Origin: Zygnema cylindricum
Taxonomy: Eukaryota; Streptophyta; Zygnematophyceae; Zygnematales; Zygnemataceae
Assembly (NCBI GenBank): GCA_037447655.1
Contig: JBBHKE010002977.1
Coordinates: 33,832-97,831 of the forward strand
DNA length: 64,000 bases
Direction of reading: 5' to 3'
Position numbers and translations under genes: made by a program. The notes under the pieces are model-generated. The model was not told the origin of the DNA, made no database searches, and worked only from the letters and a program-made list of their open reading frames with translations. Below are positions 24,265 to 34,227 of the stretch, one piece after another (positions within the stretch are counted from its first letter, which is position 1; each line of letters begins with the position of its first letter).

Positions 24265-24981
24265 TGTTGTTTTTAGAAAGCTTTAGTCCTCTTTATGCCT
24301 CATTTGTGAGAGAGAGCTTTTTAGGACCTAAGCTATTTTTGGTTGAGTTTGGATCAGTACTTACCGAAATTAGTGTGACAGTGAAGTTGGGAGTTCACGG
24401 TTCATTCACACTTGGGACACGTGGTGTCACTTGGAAGAATGCGTGAGTTTTTCCTCCGTGGACGTATGGAAATTTGGCAGGACCACTAGACTTTGTAAAG
24501 TCAATTCTACGGTGCCAAATCCTCTAATCGGACCACTGACAGCCGCCGCCAATAAATAGTGACGAGGCGTGACTAGATCATTATCACTTTACGTTGTCTG
24601 AACTTCGGTGAAAATATTTGTGATAGAATGATGGATGTACGGTTGGAATGCCTCCGTACAGCTTAGTGTAGTTTCGGTGTATAAAAGTAGGACTTAGTGA
24701 ATTTGATTTTTAGGAACAAATGATATGAAAAATCTACACTCAGTTTTTGTAATTTCATTTCTACATGTCTCACAGATTTGTAAGCGGAATTAATTGAAAT
24801 TTTGTGTGTGTGTTCCTTTGTATGTTATCTACAGTGTGGCAAATTTTTCTGAAAGTTATAGTCTGTCAAAGTTGCTGTTCAGCCATCGGTATTTGTGGAA
24901 GCTTCCTCTCTTGATTTGTTCTACGATGACTACTGCTGCATCTTCTTCATCTTCAGTACCAACACTTGTCTCAGAACAACA
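24265..24981 (+). repeat. 5' LTR of C1
   Basis: 717 bp, TGTTGT...ACAACA. The gag ATG lies at 24926, inside the LTR. Confidence 0.92.
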
Positions 24982-25859
24982 GGTCACGGGCCCGCCTTCA
25001 CGAATTCCGGTCTTTGATGGACGTGAATATCTGTATTGGGCAGATTTGGTTAAGTCTTACTTCAAGCAAGTGAAACTTATTGATGTGTTAAATGGATCCT
25101 TGGCAAAATCTGATGCCAGCTTTGATCAGAAAAATGACCAGGCTTTGCATTTAGTAAAGTTTATGATATCAAAAGAATTTCATATGACATATATTAATGT
25201 TGCAAAGGCATCAGATTTGTGGGATGCATTGAAATCTTCTTATGTTAAAGCTAGTGACCAGCATGAAATTATAACTGTTGGTCAAATCTATTAGTATAAG
25301 TACATAGGTGGTAGCATGGTGGAATACACTAATCGGTTTCGAATGTTATTGTCAGAAAATGCATGTTCTGGGGGGACTTTATCCCCTTATCATCAGGCCA
25401 TGATTCTCCTAAAGGGGCTTCCTAATGAATATAAAGGAGCCTCAAATGAAATGAAAAATTTGTCTAAACCTCTTTGGAATTTGCAAACAGCTATAGAGTT
25501 TATCTTGGCAGAAGAGGCTACTCAGACAGTTTTAGGATTTGGAAAACTAGCTATAGCATTTACGGCTCAGTTTCAGAGGGAAAGTAGATATCAAGGGAAT
25601 CAATTTAATCCTCAGTTTGAGAAATGTGTTTATTGGTATACTGATGGTCACTCCTTCAAAGCTTGTCCTTTGGATATTAAAGCTCTTGAAACATACGGCT
25701 AAGTTTCAGAGGGAAAGTAGATATCAAGGGAATCAATTTAATCCTCAATTTGAGAAATGTGTTTATTGCTATACTGATGGTCACTCCTTCAGAGCTTGTC
25801 CTTTGTATATAAAAGCTCTTGAAACAGGTACCTTTCGGAAAGGGTGGAGACACCGCTGA
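24926..25859 (+). pseudogene. gag of C1 with duplicated zinc knuckle
   Basis: ATG at 24926 in the LTR (MTTAASSSSS...VSEQQVTGPP). Copia Gag motifs: IPVFDGREYLYWADL, LIDVLNGSL, ASDLWDALKSSY, MILLKGLPNEYK. A TAG at 25292-25294 replaces the GAG codon found in C2. A 133-bp tandem duplication (25561-25693 and 25694-25826) repeats the zinc-knuckle region and shifts the frame. The first copy has Trp for the second Cys (C-V-Y-W), the second copy is intact (CX2CX4HX4C). C2 has only one copy. Confidence 0.87.
24982..24993 (+). promoter_or_regulatory. Primer-binding position, C1 (diverged)
   Basis: GGTCACGGGCCC at the PBS position. Two bases differ from GGTTATGGGCCC, both in the part opposite the tRNA anticodon. 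It encodes V-T-G where other families encode V-M-G. Confidence 0.65.
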
Positions 25860-25919
25860 CCTCCTATTTCCCAAAAACCTCTGAGTAAAATTCTTGCATT
25901 TTCAGCGGAGGATACGGAA

Positions 25920-27300
25920 TTGGAGAAGAAAAAGACCGAGGAAACGACACCTGATGTGATCAGTTTTCCAAAAACTGATGACAAAGAGTTCTTTGCTCTC
26001 GCCAAACTCGACATGATGGAAGGAGAAAAGGACCTCGGATGGATAATGGATTTCGGCCGCTCTTCACACATGTGCTGGAACAAGTCTTTGTTTAAGGAGA
26101 TGTCTTCTATTCCTTTACGTCAGATCTTTTATGCTTGTGGCTATGCCGTTCAATCAAATGCCAAAGGAAACATAGATCTCGATTGTGTGATAGATGGAAA
26201 GGTTGTAAGAGAACTTTGTATGATGTCATGTATGTTCCAAAGTTCAAGAAAAATCTGTTTTCTATGTCTGTTGCCGAAAGCAAAGGCTTTGAGGTTCTCC
26301 TGAAAAATGGCAAGAAAATAGTGAGCAAGAATAGAAGAGTAGCTCTAGTAGGAACTAGAGGCCCAAACTTTTTGTACCGCATGGACCTGGCTAAAAAAAT
26401 TGATTTTGCGTACTCCAGTGTCCTATGTGATAATGTTCTGTGGCATAAAAGGCTTGGTCATGTGCATCATGAGAGACTTACTAAGATGATAAACCATAAT
26501 ATGATAGAGGGAGTCAAGCTTGGTCAAAAAGAGTCCCATATTTGTGATGGTTGTGCTCTCGGAAAGCTTCACAAGCTTCCTCTACCACAAGTTTCTGATC
26601 ATCGAGCCACAGATCTCCTTGGTATTATTCACTCTGATGTCTTCGGCCCTTCCAAAGCTCCCTCTCTTGGTGGCAGCCGCTTCTTTGTCACCTTTACAGA
26701 CGATTACTCCCGGTATAGTTGCCTATACTTCATGAAGGAGAAGGGAGAAGTCTTCACTCACTTTAAGCACTACAAAATCTGGGCGAAGAAACTTCACGGC
26801 AAATCTATTCTTGCTTTGCGAACGGATAATGGTGGAGAGTATGTGTCTCATGCATTTGCTGATTTTTTGAAAGAGAATGGCATCTCTCGTGAATTTACTG
26901 CTCTGTACACACCAAACAAAATGGTGTTGCCGAGAGACTTAATCGGACTTTGACTGAATCTGCTCGATCTATGATGGCCCATAAAGGTGTGGATCCAAAG
27001 TTTTGGAGGGAAGCTTTTCATTGTTCTACCTACATCAAAAATAGAGTGGAAACTTGAGCTGTTAGGGGTAAGACACCTTATGAAGTGTGGACAGGCACAA
27101 AGCCAAATGTCAGTCATTTTAAAGTTTTTGGTAGCAAATGTTTTATCTTGGATAATCTTCCTAATTGGAAGCTTAGTCTAAAATCAGTACCTGGTGTATT
27201 TTTAGGCTATGATGATGAATCTGCATATTATAGAGTCTATAATCCTTAGAGAGGATGACTTCAAACAGCTAGGAATATTCAGATTAAATAAGAAAGTCAA
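25920..27300 (+). pseudogene. Protease and integrase of C1
   Basis: The protease active site reads D-F-G (WIMDFGRSSHM) instead of D-[ST]-G, so the catalytic loop is mutated. A one-base loss near 26206 shifts the frame relative to C2. Integrase from 26380: LWHKRLGH...CDGC zinc-binding region, HSDVFGP and RTDNGGEY core Asp residues. A frameshift near 26915 hits just before the catalytic-Glu motif, and stops follow near 27056 and 27248. The same frameshift and the 27056 stop occur in C2. Confidence 0.87.
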
Positions 27301-27317
27301 TCTGTTGACGATTTAGC

Positions 27318-29192
27318 ATGGATGCAACTGAAAGGAATGAGAAAATACAAGAATATATCATTCTTGAGCAGGTACCTTTTACTCCATCCTCTTCTAATTC
27401 TTCTACCTCTCTCCCAAATGCCTCTGGGCCATATAATACTCCTTCTGGAGCTGCTCCTTCTGTTGATGCTCCTCCCAATACACGCCCTGTGCGGCAAGGT
27501 AGGGAACCATCAGTTCTCGCGTCAGATTTTCCGAGGGGAAGAAGGCAAAGCAGCCGCCTTCGAGGCGACCGAGTTCAGAGTGCTTTTTCTGCAAGCACAG
27601 GGGAGCGACTTACTATTCATGAAGCTTTTTCTGTTCCTGAAAAGGATCACTGGATCTCGGCTGCAAATGAGGAGATAAAGTCAATTATGGAAGCCCAAAC
27701 TTGGGAACTTCTGGAGCTCCCACTGAACCGGAAAGCTATCGGTTGTAAGTGGGTCTTCAAATTAAAATTGAATCCTGATAATACAATTGAGAGATATAAA
27801 GCTAGACTGGTTGCTAAGGGATTTAGCCAAAAGGAGGGAATTGACTATGAAGAGACCTTCTCTCCTATAGTTCGCTTTCCTACTGTTAGAGTTTTGCTAT
27901 CTCTTGCTGCAATAGAGGATATGGAATTGCATCAGATGGATGTTGAAACTGCTATCTTGCATGGTGATTTCGAGGAAGTAATTTATATGAAGCAGCCAGA
28001 GATGTATGCAGAAAAAGGGAAAGAAAATCTGGTCTGTAAACTGTTGAAGTCCTTGTATGGTCTGAAACAGGCTCCGAGACAATGGAACCTAAAATTAGAT
28101 GAGTTTTTAACCAATCTTGGCTTTACCTGGATCAGTTCAGATCACTCACTCTATGTAATGCAAGGTGATGATGGAGTGATATATATGGCAGTTTATGTAG
28201 ATGATTTGCTTCTGATTAGCAAATCTATCAATGAGATTAATAAAATAAAATCAGCTTTGAATTCCCGGTTTGAAATGAAAGACTTGGGTGAGGCTAAGTA
28301 TATTCTAGGAATTCAAGTAGAAAGAGACAGGAAACAGAAAACTATTTATTTAACTCAAATGGAAGCAATCAAAAACATGATAGAAAAGTTTGGCATGTCA
28401 GACGCAAAGGGGAGTGCCACTCCAATGGAATTCAGGCAGAAATTGGAAGGCACGGAAACGGATGGTGGTGTTTTGGTTGATGATTTCTTAGATTCAGGGG
28501 AGGCAGATTCTATGTCCTCCATTCCTTACAGGCAGATTGTCGGAAGCCTCATTTATTTCATGAATTGTACTCGTCCCGACATCGCAGCAGCGGTTGGAGC
28601 CTTAAGCCGAAGCCTTCAAAATCAAAGGAAATCAGACTATGAGGCAGCAAAGAGAGTTCTTCGTTATCTTGCACGAACTCAAAATCTTAGACTCTCTCTC
28701 GGTGGAGAGGAAGTCAAAATTCATACATGGAGCGATGCGAGCTACAAAGATATGCCAAGCCGACGCTCCACCACCGGATACATTTTGAAGATCAGAAGTG
28801 GAACATGCTATTGGAGCAGCAAACTTCAGAAGGTAACGGCTCAGTCTACCATGGAGGCTAAGTACATGGCTGCCAGCTCGGCAGTTAAGGAGTTACTTTG
28901 GGTAAAGTCTCTTTTCCAAGAGCTTCTCTTTATGCAATCTGGACCATAGATAGTGTGGTGTGATAATCAGGCAGTAATCGCTATTGCATCTAATCCCAGT
29001 CATCACTTTAAGAGTAAGCACATTGATATCAAGCTACCTTTTGTAAGAGAAAAGGTGATGGGAAAAGTCTTGAAGTTGAGTTATTTACCAGATGAGCAAA
29101 TGGTGGTTGATATGATGACAAAACCCTTACCTGCTCCCAAATTGAAGTTCTGTAGAGAGGCATGTGGACTGAGTGATAGGCATGTGGACTGA
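27318..29192 (+). pseudogene. Reverse transcriptase and RNase H of C1 (one in-frame stop)
   Basis: A frame of about 625 codons, interrupted only by TAG at 28947-28949 where C2 has CAG. RT: CKWVFKLKLNPDN, YKARLVAKGF, HQMDVETAILH (first Asp), YGLKQAPRQWN, VYVDDLLL (YVDD intact), LGEAKYILG. RNase H: TWSDASY (Asp), TMEAKY (Glu), WCDNQ (Asp, after the stop), ADMMTKPLPAPK-type end. It would copy element RNA to DNA and remove the RNA strand. A 20-bp tandem duplication just before the PPT (about 29158-29198) is shared with C2. Best-preserved polymerase in the window. Confidence 0.92.
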
Positions 29193-29208
29193 GTGACTAG
29201 CAGAGTCT

Positions 29209-29223
29209 AAAGCTTTAGGGGAG
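29209..29223 (+). promoter_or_regulatory. Polypurine tract, C1
   Basis: aaagctttaggggag abutting the 3' LTR; identical to the A1 tract. Confidence 0.8.
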
Positions 29224-29961
29224 TGTTGTTTTTAGAAAGCTTTAGTCCTCTTTATGCCTTAGCTGTGAGAGAGAGCTATTCAGAACTTAAGCTATTTTTG
29301 GTTGAGTTCGGTTCAGTACTTACCGAAATTAGTGTGACAGTGAAGTTGGGAGTTCACGGTTCATTCACACTTGGGACACGTGTCGTCACTTGGGAGAATG
29401 CGTGAGTATGTCCTCCTTAGACGTACGGAAATTCGGCAAGACCATTGGACTTCGTAAAGTCAATTCTACGGTGCCAAATCCTCTAATCGAACCGCTGACA
29501 GCCGCCGCCAACAAATAGTGACGAGGCGTGACTAGATCATTTTCACTTTACGTTGTCTGAACTTCGGTGTAAATATTTGTGATAGAATGTTAGATAGACG
29601 GCTGGAATGCCTCCGTACAGCTTAGTGTAGTTTCGGTGAATAAAACTAGGACTTAGAGAATTTGATTTTTAGGAACAAATGATATGAAAAATGTACACTC
29701 AATTTTATGAAATTTCATATCTACACATCTCACATAATTATAAGCGGAATTGATTGACATTCTGTGTGTGTGTTTTTTTATATGTTATCTGCAGTCTGGC
29801 AAATTTTTAGGATGATTAGAGCGTTTTTCTAAAAGTTATAGTCTATCAAAGTTGCTATTCAGCCATCGGTATTTGTGGAAGCTTCCTCCCTTGATTTGTT
29901 CTACGATGACTACTGCTGCATCTTCTTCATCTTCAGTGACAGCAGTTGTCTCAGAACAACA
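29224..29961 (+). repeat. 3' LTR of C1
   Basis: 738 bp paired with 24265-24981, ACAACA at 29961. One small insertion relative to the 5' LTR (near 29805-29830). Confidence 0.92.
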
Positions 29962-30815
29962 ACCATTATTGTTATTGCAAATAGTTTGGGTAATTTAGGT
30001 TACAATTCTTGTTATCGCTAACTGTTTGTGTAAGTTAAGTAACCATTCTTGTTAGCGCTAAAAGTTTGTGAAAGTTAGGTAACCATTCTTGTTATCGCTA
30101 ATTGTTTGTGTAAGTTAGGGAAGAATTATTGTTACGTGTAAGAGTTTGTGTAAGTTAGGGAACAATTCCTGTTATCGCTAACAGTTTGTGTAACTTAGGT
30201 AACCATTCTTGTTATCGCTAACATTTTGTATTATTTAGGTAACAATTCTTGTTATCGCTAACAGTTTGTGTAATTTAGGTAACAATTCTTGTTATTGCTA
30301 ACAATTTGTGTAATTTAGGGTACAATTCTTGTTATTCCCAATAGTTTGTGTGAGTTAGGTAACCATTCTTGTTAGTGCTAACAGTTTGTGTAAGTTAAGT
30401 AACCATTCTTGTTATCGCAAACAATATGTGTACTTTAGGTAACAATTCCTGTTATTGCTAACAGTTTGTGTAATTTAGGTAACAATTCTTGTTATCGCTA
30501 ACTGTTTGTGTAGGTTAGGGAACAATTCATATTAGCGGTAGCAGTTTGTGTAAGTTAGGTAACAATTCTTGTTATCGCTAACAGTTTGTATAATTTAGGT
30601 AATAATTCTTGTTATCGCTAATAGTTTGTGTAAGTTAGGGAACAATTCCTGTTAGTGTTAATAGTTTGTGTAAGTTAGGTAACAATTCCTGGTATCGCTA
30701 ACAGTTTGTGTAACTTAGGTAACCATTCTTGTTATCGCTAACAGTTTGTGTAATTTAGGTAACAATTCTTGTTATCGTTAACAATTTGTATAATTTAGGT
30801 TACAATTCTTGTTAT
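29962..30815. repeat. 40-bp satellite, block 5 (about 21 units)
   Basis: Rich in AAGTTAGG and AACCATTC variants, a subfamily scarce in blocks 1 and 2. Confidence 0.96.
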
Positions 30816-31734
30816 TGTTGTCCATAGCCATTTCTAGCCATGGATTCACCCTAGGAAGCACCACAGACTACCCTAAAAACAGCGTACTTTGGATACACAC
30901 AGAATTCAACAGAATTAACAAATCAAGCTGAAACTACATTTACAAATATTATCTAGGATATAAAATGACCTCACAAAGTTTCAGATAAAAATAATAAACA
31001 GATTGATCACATCATCTAGTCAAAGTTGCAGAAAAACAGTCTGCCAGAACTTTGATCAGACAAGCTAACTTCACAATGAAGTAAAACACAGACCAGGCAC
31101 ACAATAGACCTGAAAATCTGTGACAATATTAAAAATATAAATAGGAACAAACATGCAGAATTTCAGATAATTCCGCTAGCATATCTGAGAGTAATTCTCA
31201 GATAAAATTACCAAAAATAACCATAAACAGTTTTTGGTCCAAAATGTTCCTATGTCCTAAAATGACGAAGTCCTACAAATATATAGAAGAGCTTACTGCT
31301 GAATGTACGGAGGAATATCAGTGGTACGCTATCTACCAGCTACCTCTATTAATGTCGGTATACCTGAATACTTCAAGGTATGTCAAAGTGAGTAAATCTA
31401 CACTAATAATTAATTCACAAAAAAGACACATCAATGTTCAACCAAATATTTACATCGACGCTTCCGTAAAATCCGCGTACTGAGTATCAACTTGATTAGT
31501 CACTTGAGGACGAAACCACATCATGAACCGACATCACATACGTACGGTTCACTTGATACCACATTATCAAAATACAATCCTTTAACTTCAATTGTACAAT
31601 TACTCCCCCAATCCACAAATCCATTCGAACCTCCATTTGTACCACCACAATATTTCCGGTAATAATCTACGCACGAACCGTCGCGTGCGCACAAAATGTG
31701 GCGTAAGTACGAAACTAACATTTCAAAAACAACA
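30816..31734 (-). repeat. 3' LTR of E
   Basis: 919 bp, TGTTGT...ACAACA, near-identical to 33309-34227. Followed inside by the PPT complement ctcccccgaaat. Confidence 0.95.
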
Positions 31735-32049
31735 CTCCCCCGAAATTTTAGTTTCGTGCACCCATAATAAAGTATGCCGCGTGTCAAATGAAACTGTACC
31801 TTTCGTTCAAATATCACCACTGCTTCCGCTAACATCACCACTGCTTCGGCTAACGTCGCCACTCCTCCAACTGCCTGCTGCCATGTCTTCCAAAATCCTT
31901 CCTTCCTAAACACACCATTGCTTCCACTACCTTTTTCTAGGCCTTCAAAGTAAAAATTTTCCTTCTCACACAATTTCAAAATTCAAAGTTTTAAATCAGA
32001 AATTCGTCAAAAAATTATTAAATGTAAAGGATAATTACTTTCCCTAAAA

Positions 32050-32676
32050 TTATTTTCCACGATGCTTTCTTTTGACCATTTTTTGAACATGTTTTCTTCT
32101 ACAGTTTATCTTTTTACTTCTACTTCTTTTCTTTGTTTTCTTAATAAATTTTGGTATTTTCTCAATTTTTGAACTTTTGTTTTCTTTTCCAATAATATAA
32201 ACTTCCTCTCCTACTTCAATTTTTTGAACACTTTTTCTCTTTCCCTCTTTAAGTACAGTAATCTCCTCATGCAAATTATTTTCAGTTTCCATTTCTAATT
32301 GACCTTTACTCTCTCCAGCTATCCTCACTACATTAACCTCTTCCTCCTGTAAATCTTTATCACTCACCAATCTGTCATCGGAAAAATTGACAAAAACCAA
32401 ATCTTTTTCTGTCACCTCATTCTCCACTCCATTTTCGGTGACAGCACATGTTTCCCTTCCTTCCTCATTTTCCATATTTAGAAAAATAACAGTCGGCAAG
32501 TATACAAATTCATCAACGTGAAGTGTAGCCCTTCGTGTAGGGGGTAGAACCCGATTGTCATCCCATCTATTTCGAAAATTTCCTGTGACACATGCACTTT
32601 TATAAAGTGGACATACACTAAAAGTATGTCCTAAATCATTACAATAAAAACAATTTTCTGATTTACCATTTTTCAT
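32050..32676 (-). CDS. Gag C-terminal frame of E: zinc knuckle plus long charged, Lys/Arg-rich tail
   Basis: 208 codons, opening near the CCHC knuckle (C-F-Y-C...H...C, CX2CX4HX4C, about residues 9-22). Then a linker, an acidic stretch rich in Glu and Val, and a strongly basic C-terminus (KKTKKRSRSKK, RRKHVQKMVKRK) that looks like a nuclear-localisation or nucleic-acid-binding tail. Nothing like a protease follows. It is in the +1 frame relative to the upstream gag frame and overlaps it by 14 bases. D reads through the same place in one frame, so a single-base change in an A-rich run is the simplest explanation; a programmed shift cannot be excluded. Confidence 0.7.
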   Translation of the reverse strand: MKNGKSENCFYCNDLGHTFSVCPLYKSACVTGNFRNRWDDNRVLPPTRRATLHVDEFVYLPTVIFLNMENEEGRETCAVTENGVENEVTEKDLVFVNFSDDRLVSDKDLQEEEVNVVRIAGESKGQLEMETENNLHEEITVLKEGKRKSVQKIEVGEEVYIIGKENKSSKIEKIPKFIKKTKKRSRSKKINCRRKHVQKMVKRKHRGK

Positions 32677-33334
32677 TTTTTCTATTTTTCAGAAATTGTG
32701 ATCTCACACCCTGAAAATTCCCCCTATTCTTTAAAGCCTCTTTATCATCTTCTTCATCTAAAACAAATCTGATTGCTAAAGGTAAGCTCCAATCCTTTTT
32801 ATCAACTTGTTTTAATCTATCTAAAGCACACCTATATTCTTTAGGTAATCCTTTCATTAACAAGAGAAGCTTTTGAACATTTGTAAAGTTTCCTCCTGCA
32901 ATATCATTTTCTGCAAACAATCTTTGCAAACTAAGGCAATATTTCAACATGCTACCTCCAGCATATTTATATTCAAATATTTTTGTAGCACTAATCATCC
33001 AATGATACACAGAAGTCTTTTGATAAGTGCATTCTAAACACTTCCACAATTCAGCTGCACTCTTCACATCAAGGTACATCATTACATATTCCTTAGTCAT
33101 AGATAGCTTGATAATCCTCAAGCACTCCAGGTTTTTCTCCTCCCATTCAGCCGATGTTTCGACACATATCCCATCCACCACATCCATAAGCTTCCTCAAC
33201 TTGAAGTAGCTCTTCATAATACTCCTCCAACAATAATATTCAGTTCCATCAAATATGGGTAAGTACGATTCATCCAATATGGGTAGCCATGGGCGTGGGC
33301 CCATAACCTGTTGTCCATAGCCATTTCTAGCCAT
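32663..33334 (-). CDS. Gag N-terminal and middle frame of E
   Basis: 223 codons without a stop from an ATG inside the 5' LTR (MARNGYGQQVMGPRPWLP); 26 bases of coding sequence lie in the LTR and the PBS follows in frame. Copia Gag features: YLPIFDGTEYYCW, MDVVDG, AAELWKCLECTY, LLLMKGLPKEYR. Relative to D it contains an extra SYLPILDE-like repeat near the N-terminus. Gag should assemble particles and package RNA. The intact frame and matching LTRs suggest recent activity in trans. Confidence 0.82.
   Translation of the reverse strand: MARNGYGQQVMGPRPWLPILDESYLPIFDGTEYYCWRSIMKSYFKLRKLMDVVDGICVETSAEWEEKNLECLRIIKLSMTKEYVMMYLDVKSAAELWKCLECTYQKTSVYHWMISATKIFEYKYAGGSMLKYCLSLQRLFAENDIAGGNFTNVQKLLLLMKGLPKEYRCALDRLKQVDKKDWSLPLAIRFVLDEEDDKEALKNRGNFQGVRSQFLKNRKNEKW
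33297..33308 (-). promoter_or_regulatory. Primer-binding site, E
   Basis: Minus-strand GGTTATGGGCCC, a perfect complement to the initiator tRNA-Met anticodon arm, within gag codons. Confidence 0.87.
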
Positions 33335-34227
33335 GGATTCACCCTAGGAAGCACCACAGACTACCCTAAAAACAGCGTACTTTGGATACACACATAATTC
33401 AACAGAATTAACAAATCAAGCTGAAACTACATTTACAAATATTATCTAGGATATAAAATGACCTCACAAAGTTTCAGATAAAAATAATAAATAGATTGAT
33501 CACATCATCTAGTCAAAGTTGCAAAAAAACAGTCTGCCAGAACTTTGATCAGACAGGCTAACTTCACAATGAAGTAAAACACAGACCAGGCACACAATAA
33601 ACCTGAAAATCTGTGACAATATTAAAAATATAAATAGGAACAAACATGCAGAATATCAGATAATTCCGCTAGCAGATCTGAGAGTAATTCTCAGATAAAA
33701 TTACCAAAAATAACCATAAACAGTTTTTGGTCCAAAATGTTCCTATGTCCTAAAATGACGAAGTCCTACAAATATATACAAGAGCTTACTGCTGAATGTA
33801 CAGAGGCATATCAGCGGTACGCTATCTACCAGCTACCTCTATTAATGTCGGTATACCTGAATACTTCAAGGTATGTCAAAGTGAGTAAATCTACACTAAT
33901 AATTAATTCACAAAAAAGACACATCAATGTTCAACCAAATATTTACATCGACGCTTCCGTAAAATCCGCGTACTGAGTATCAACTTGATTAGTCACTTGA
34001 GGACGAAACCACGTCATGAACCGATATCACATACGTACGGTTCACTTGATACCACATTATCAAAATACAATCCTTTAACTTCAATTGTACAATTACTCCC
34101 CCAATCCACAAATCCATTCGAACCTCCATTTGTACCACCACAATATTTCCGGTAATAATCTACGCACGAACCGTCGCGTGCGCACAAAATGTGGCGTAAG
34201 TACGAAACTAACATTTCAAAAACAACA
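33309..34227 (-). repeat. 5' LTR of E
   Basis: 919 bp, paired with 30816-31734, carrying the gag start at 33334. Confidence 0.95.

Larger units (their letters stand above)
24265..29961 (+). mobile_element. Full-length family-C copia retrotransposon (C1), inactive
   Basis: 5.7 kb: 5' LTR 24265-24981, PBS-position site 24982-24993, gag, protease, integrase, RT, RNase H, PPT 29209-29223, 3' LTR 29224-29961. Satellite flanks ACCTT and ACCAT look like a 5-bp target duplication with one change. The RT-RNase H frame is nearly intact (27318-29192 with one stop), while gag and integrase are broken. Closely related to C2 at 42201-47202, with which it shares several of the same lesions. Confidence 0.92.
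30816..34227 (-). mobile_element. Complete Gag-only LTR element E (TR-GAG-like), young
   Basis: 3412 bp, minus strand: 5' LTR 33309-34227, PBS 33297-33308, gag in two overlapping frames, PPT (complement of 31735-31750), 3' LTR 30816-31734. Both LTRs are 919 bp and differ at about 13 positions by eye (about 1.4%). A perfect target duplication GTTAT flanks it (30811-30815 and 34228-34232). There is no protease, integrase or polymerase, and only about 1.56 kb between LTRs. Such an element would need enzymes from an autonomous relative. Confidence 0.93.

Noticed and set aside
27322-27678. Leu-rich frame inside C1 (and its copy in C2 at 44479-44835)
   Set aside because: It is an alternate frame of the Pro/Ser-rich linker and RT start, conserved only because the DNA is shared.
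17881-29192. Reassignment of TAG/TAA to glutamine (as in some ulvophyte algae or ciliates)
   Set aside because: Stops also replace Trp, Glu, Ser and Tyr, and frameshifts occur in the same elements, so ordinary decay explains them. The host GH18 exon ends normally at TGA.
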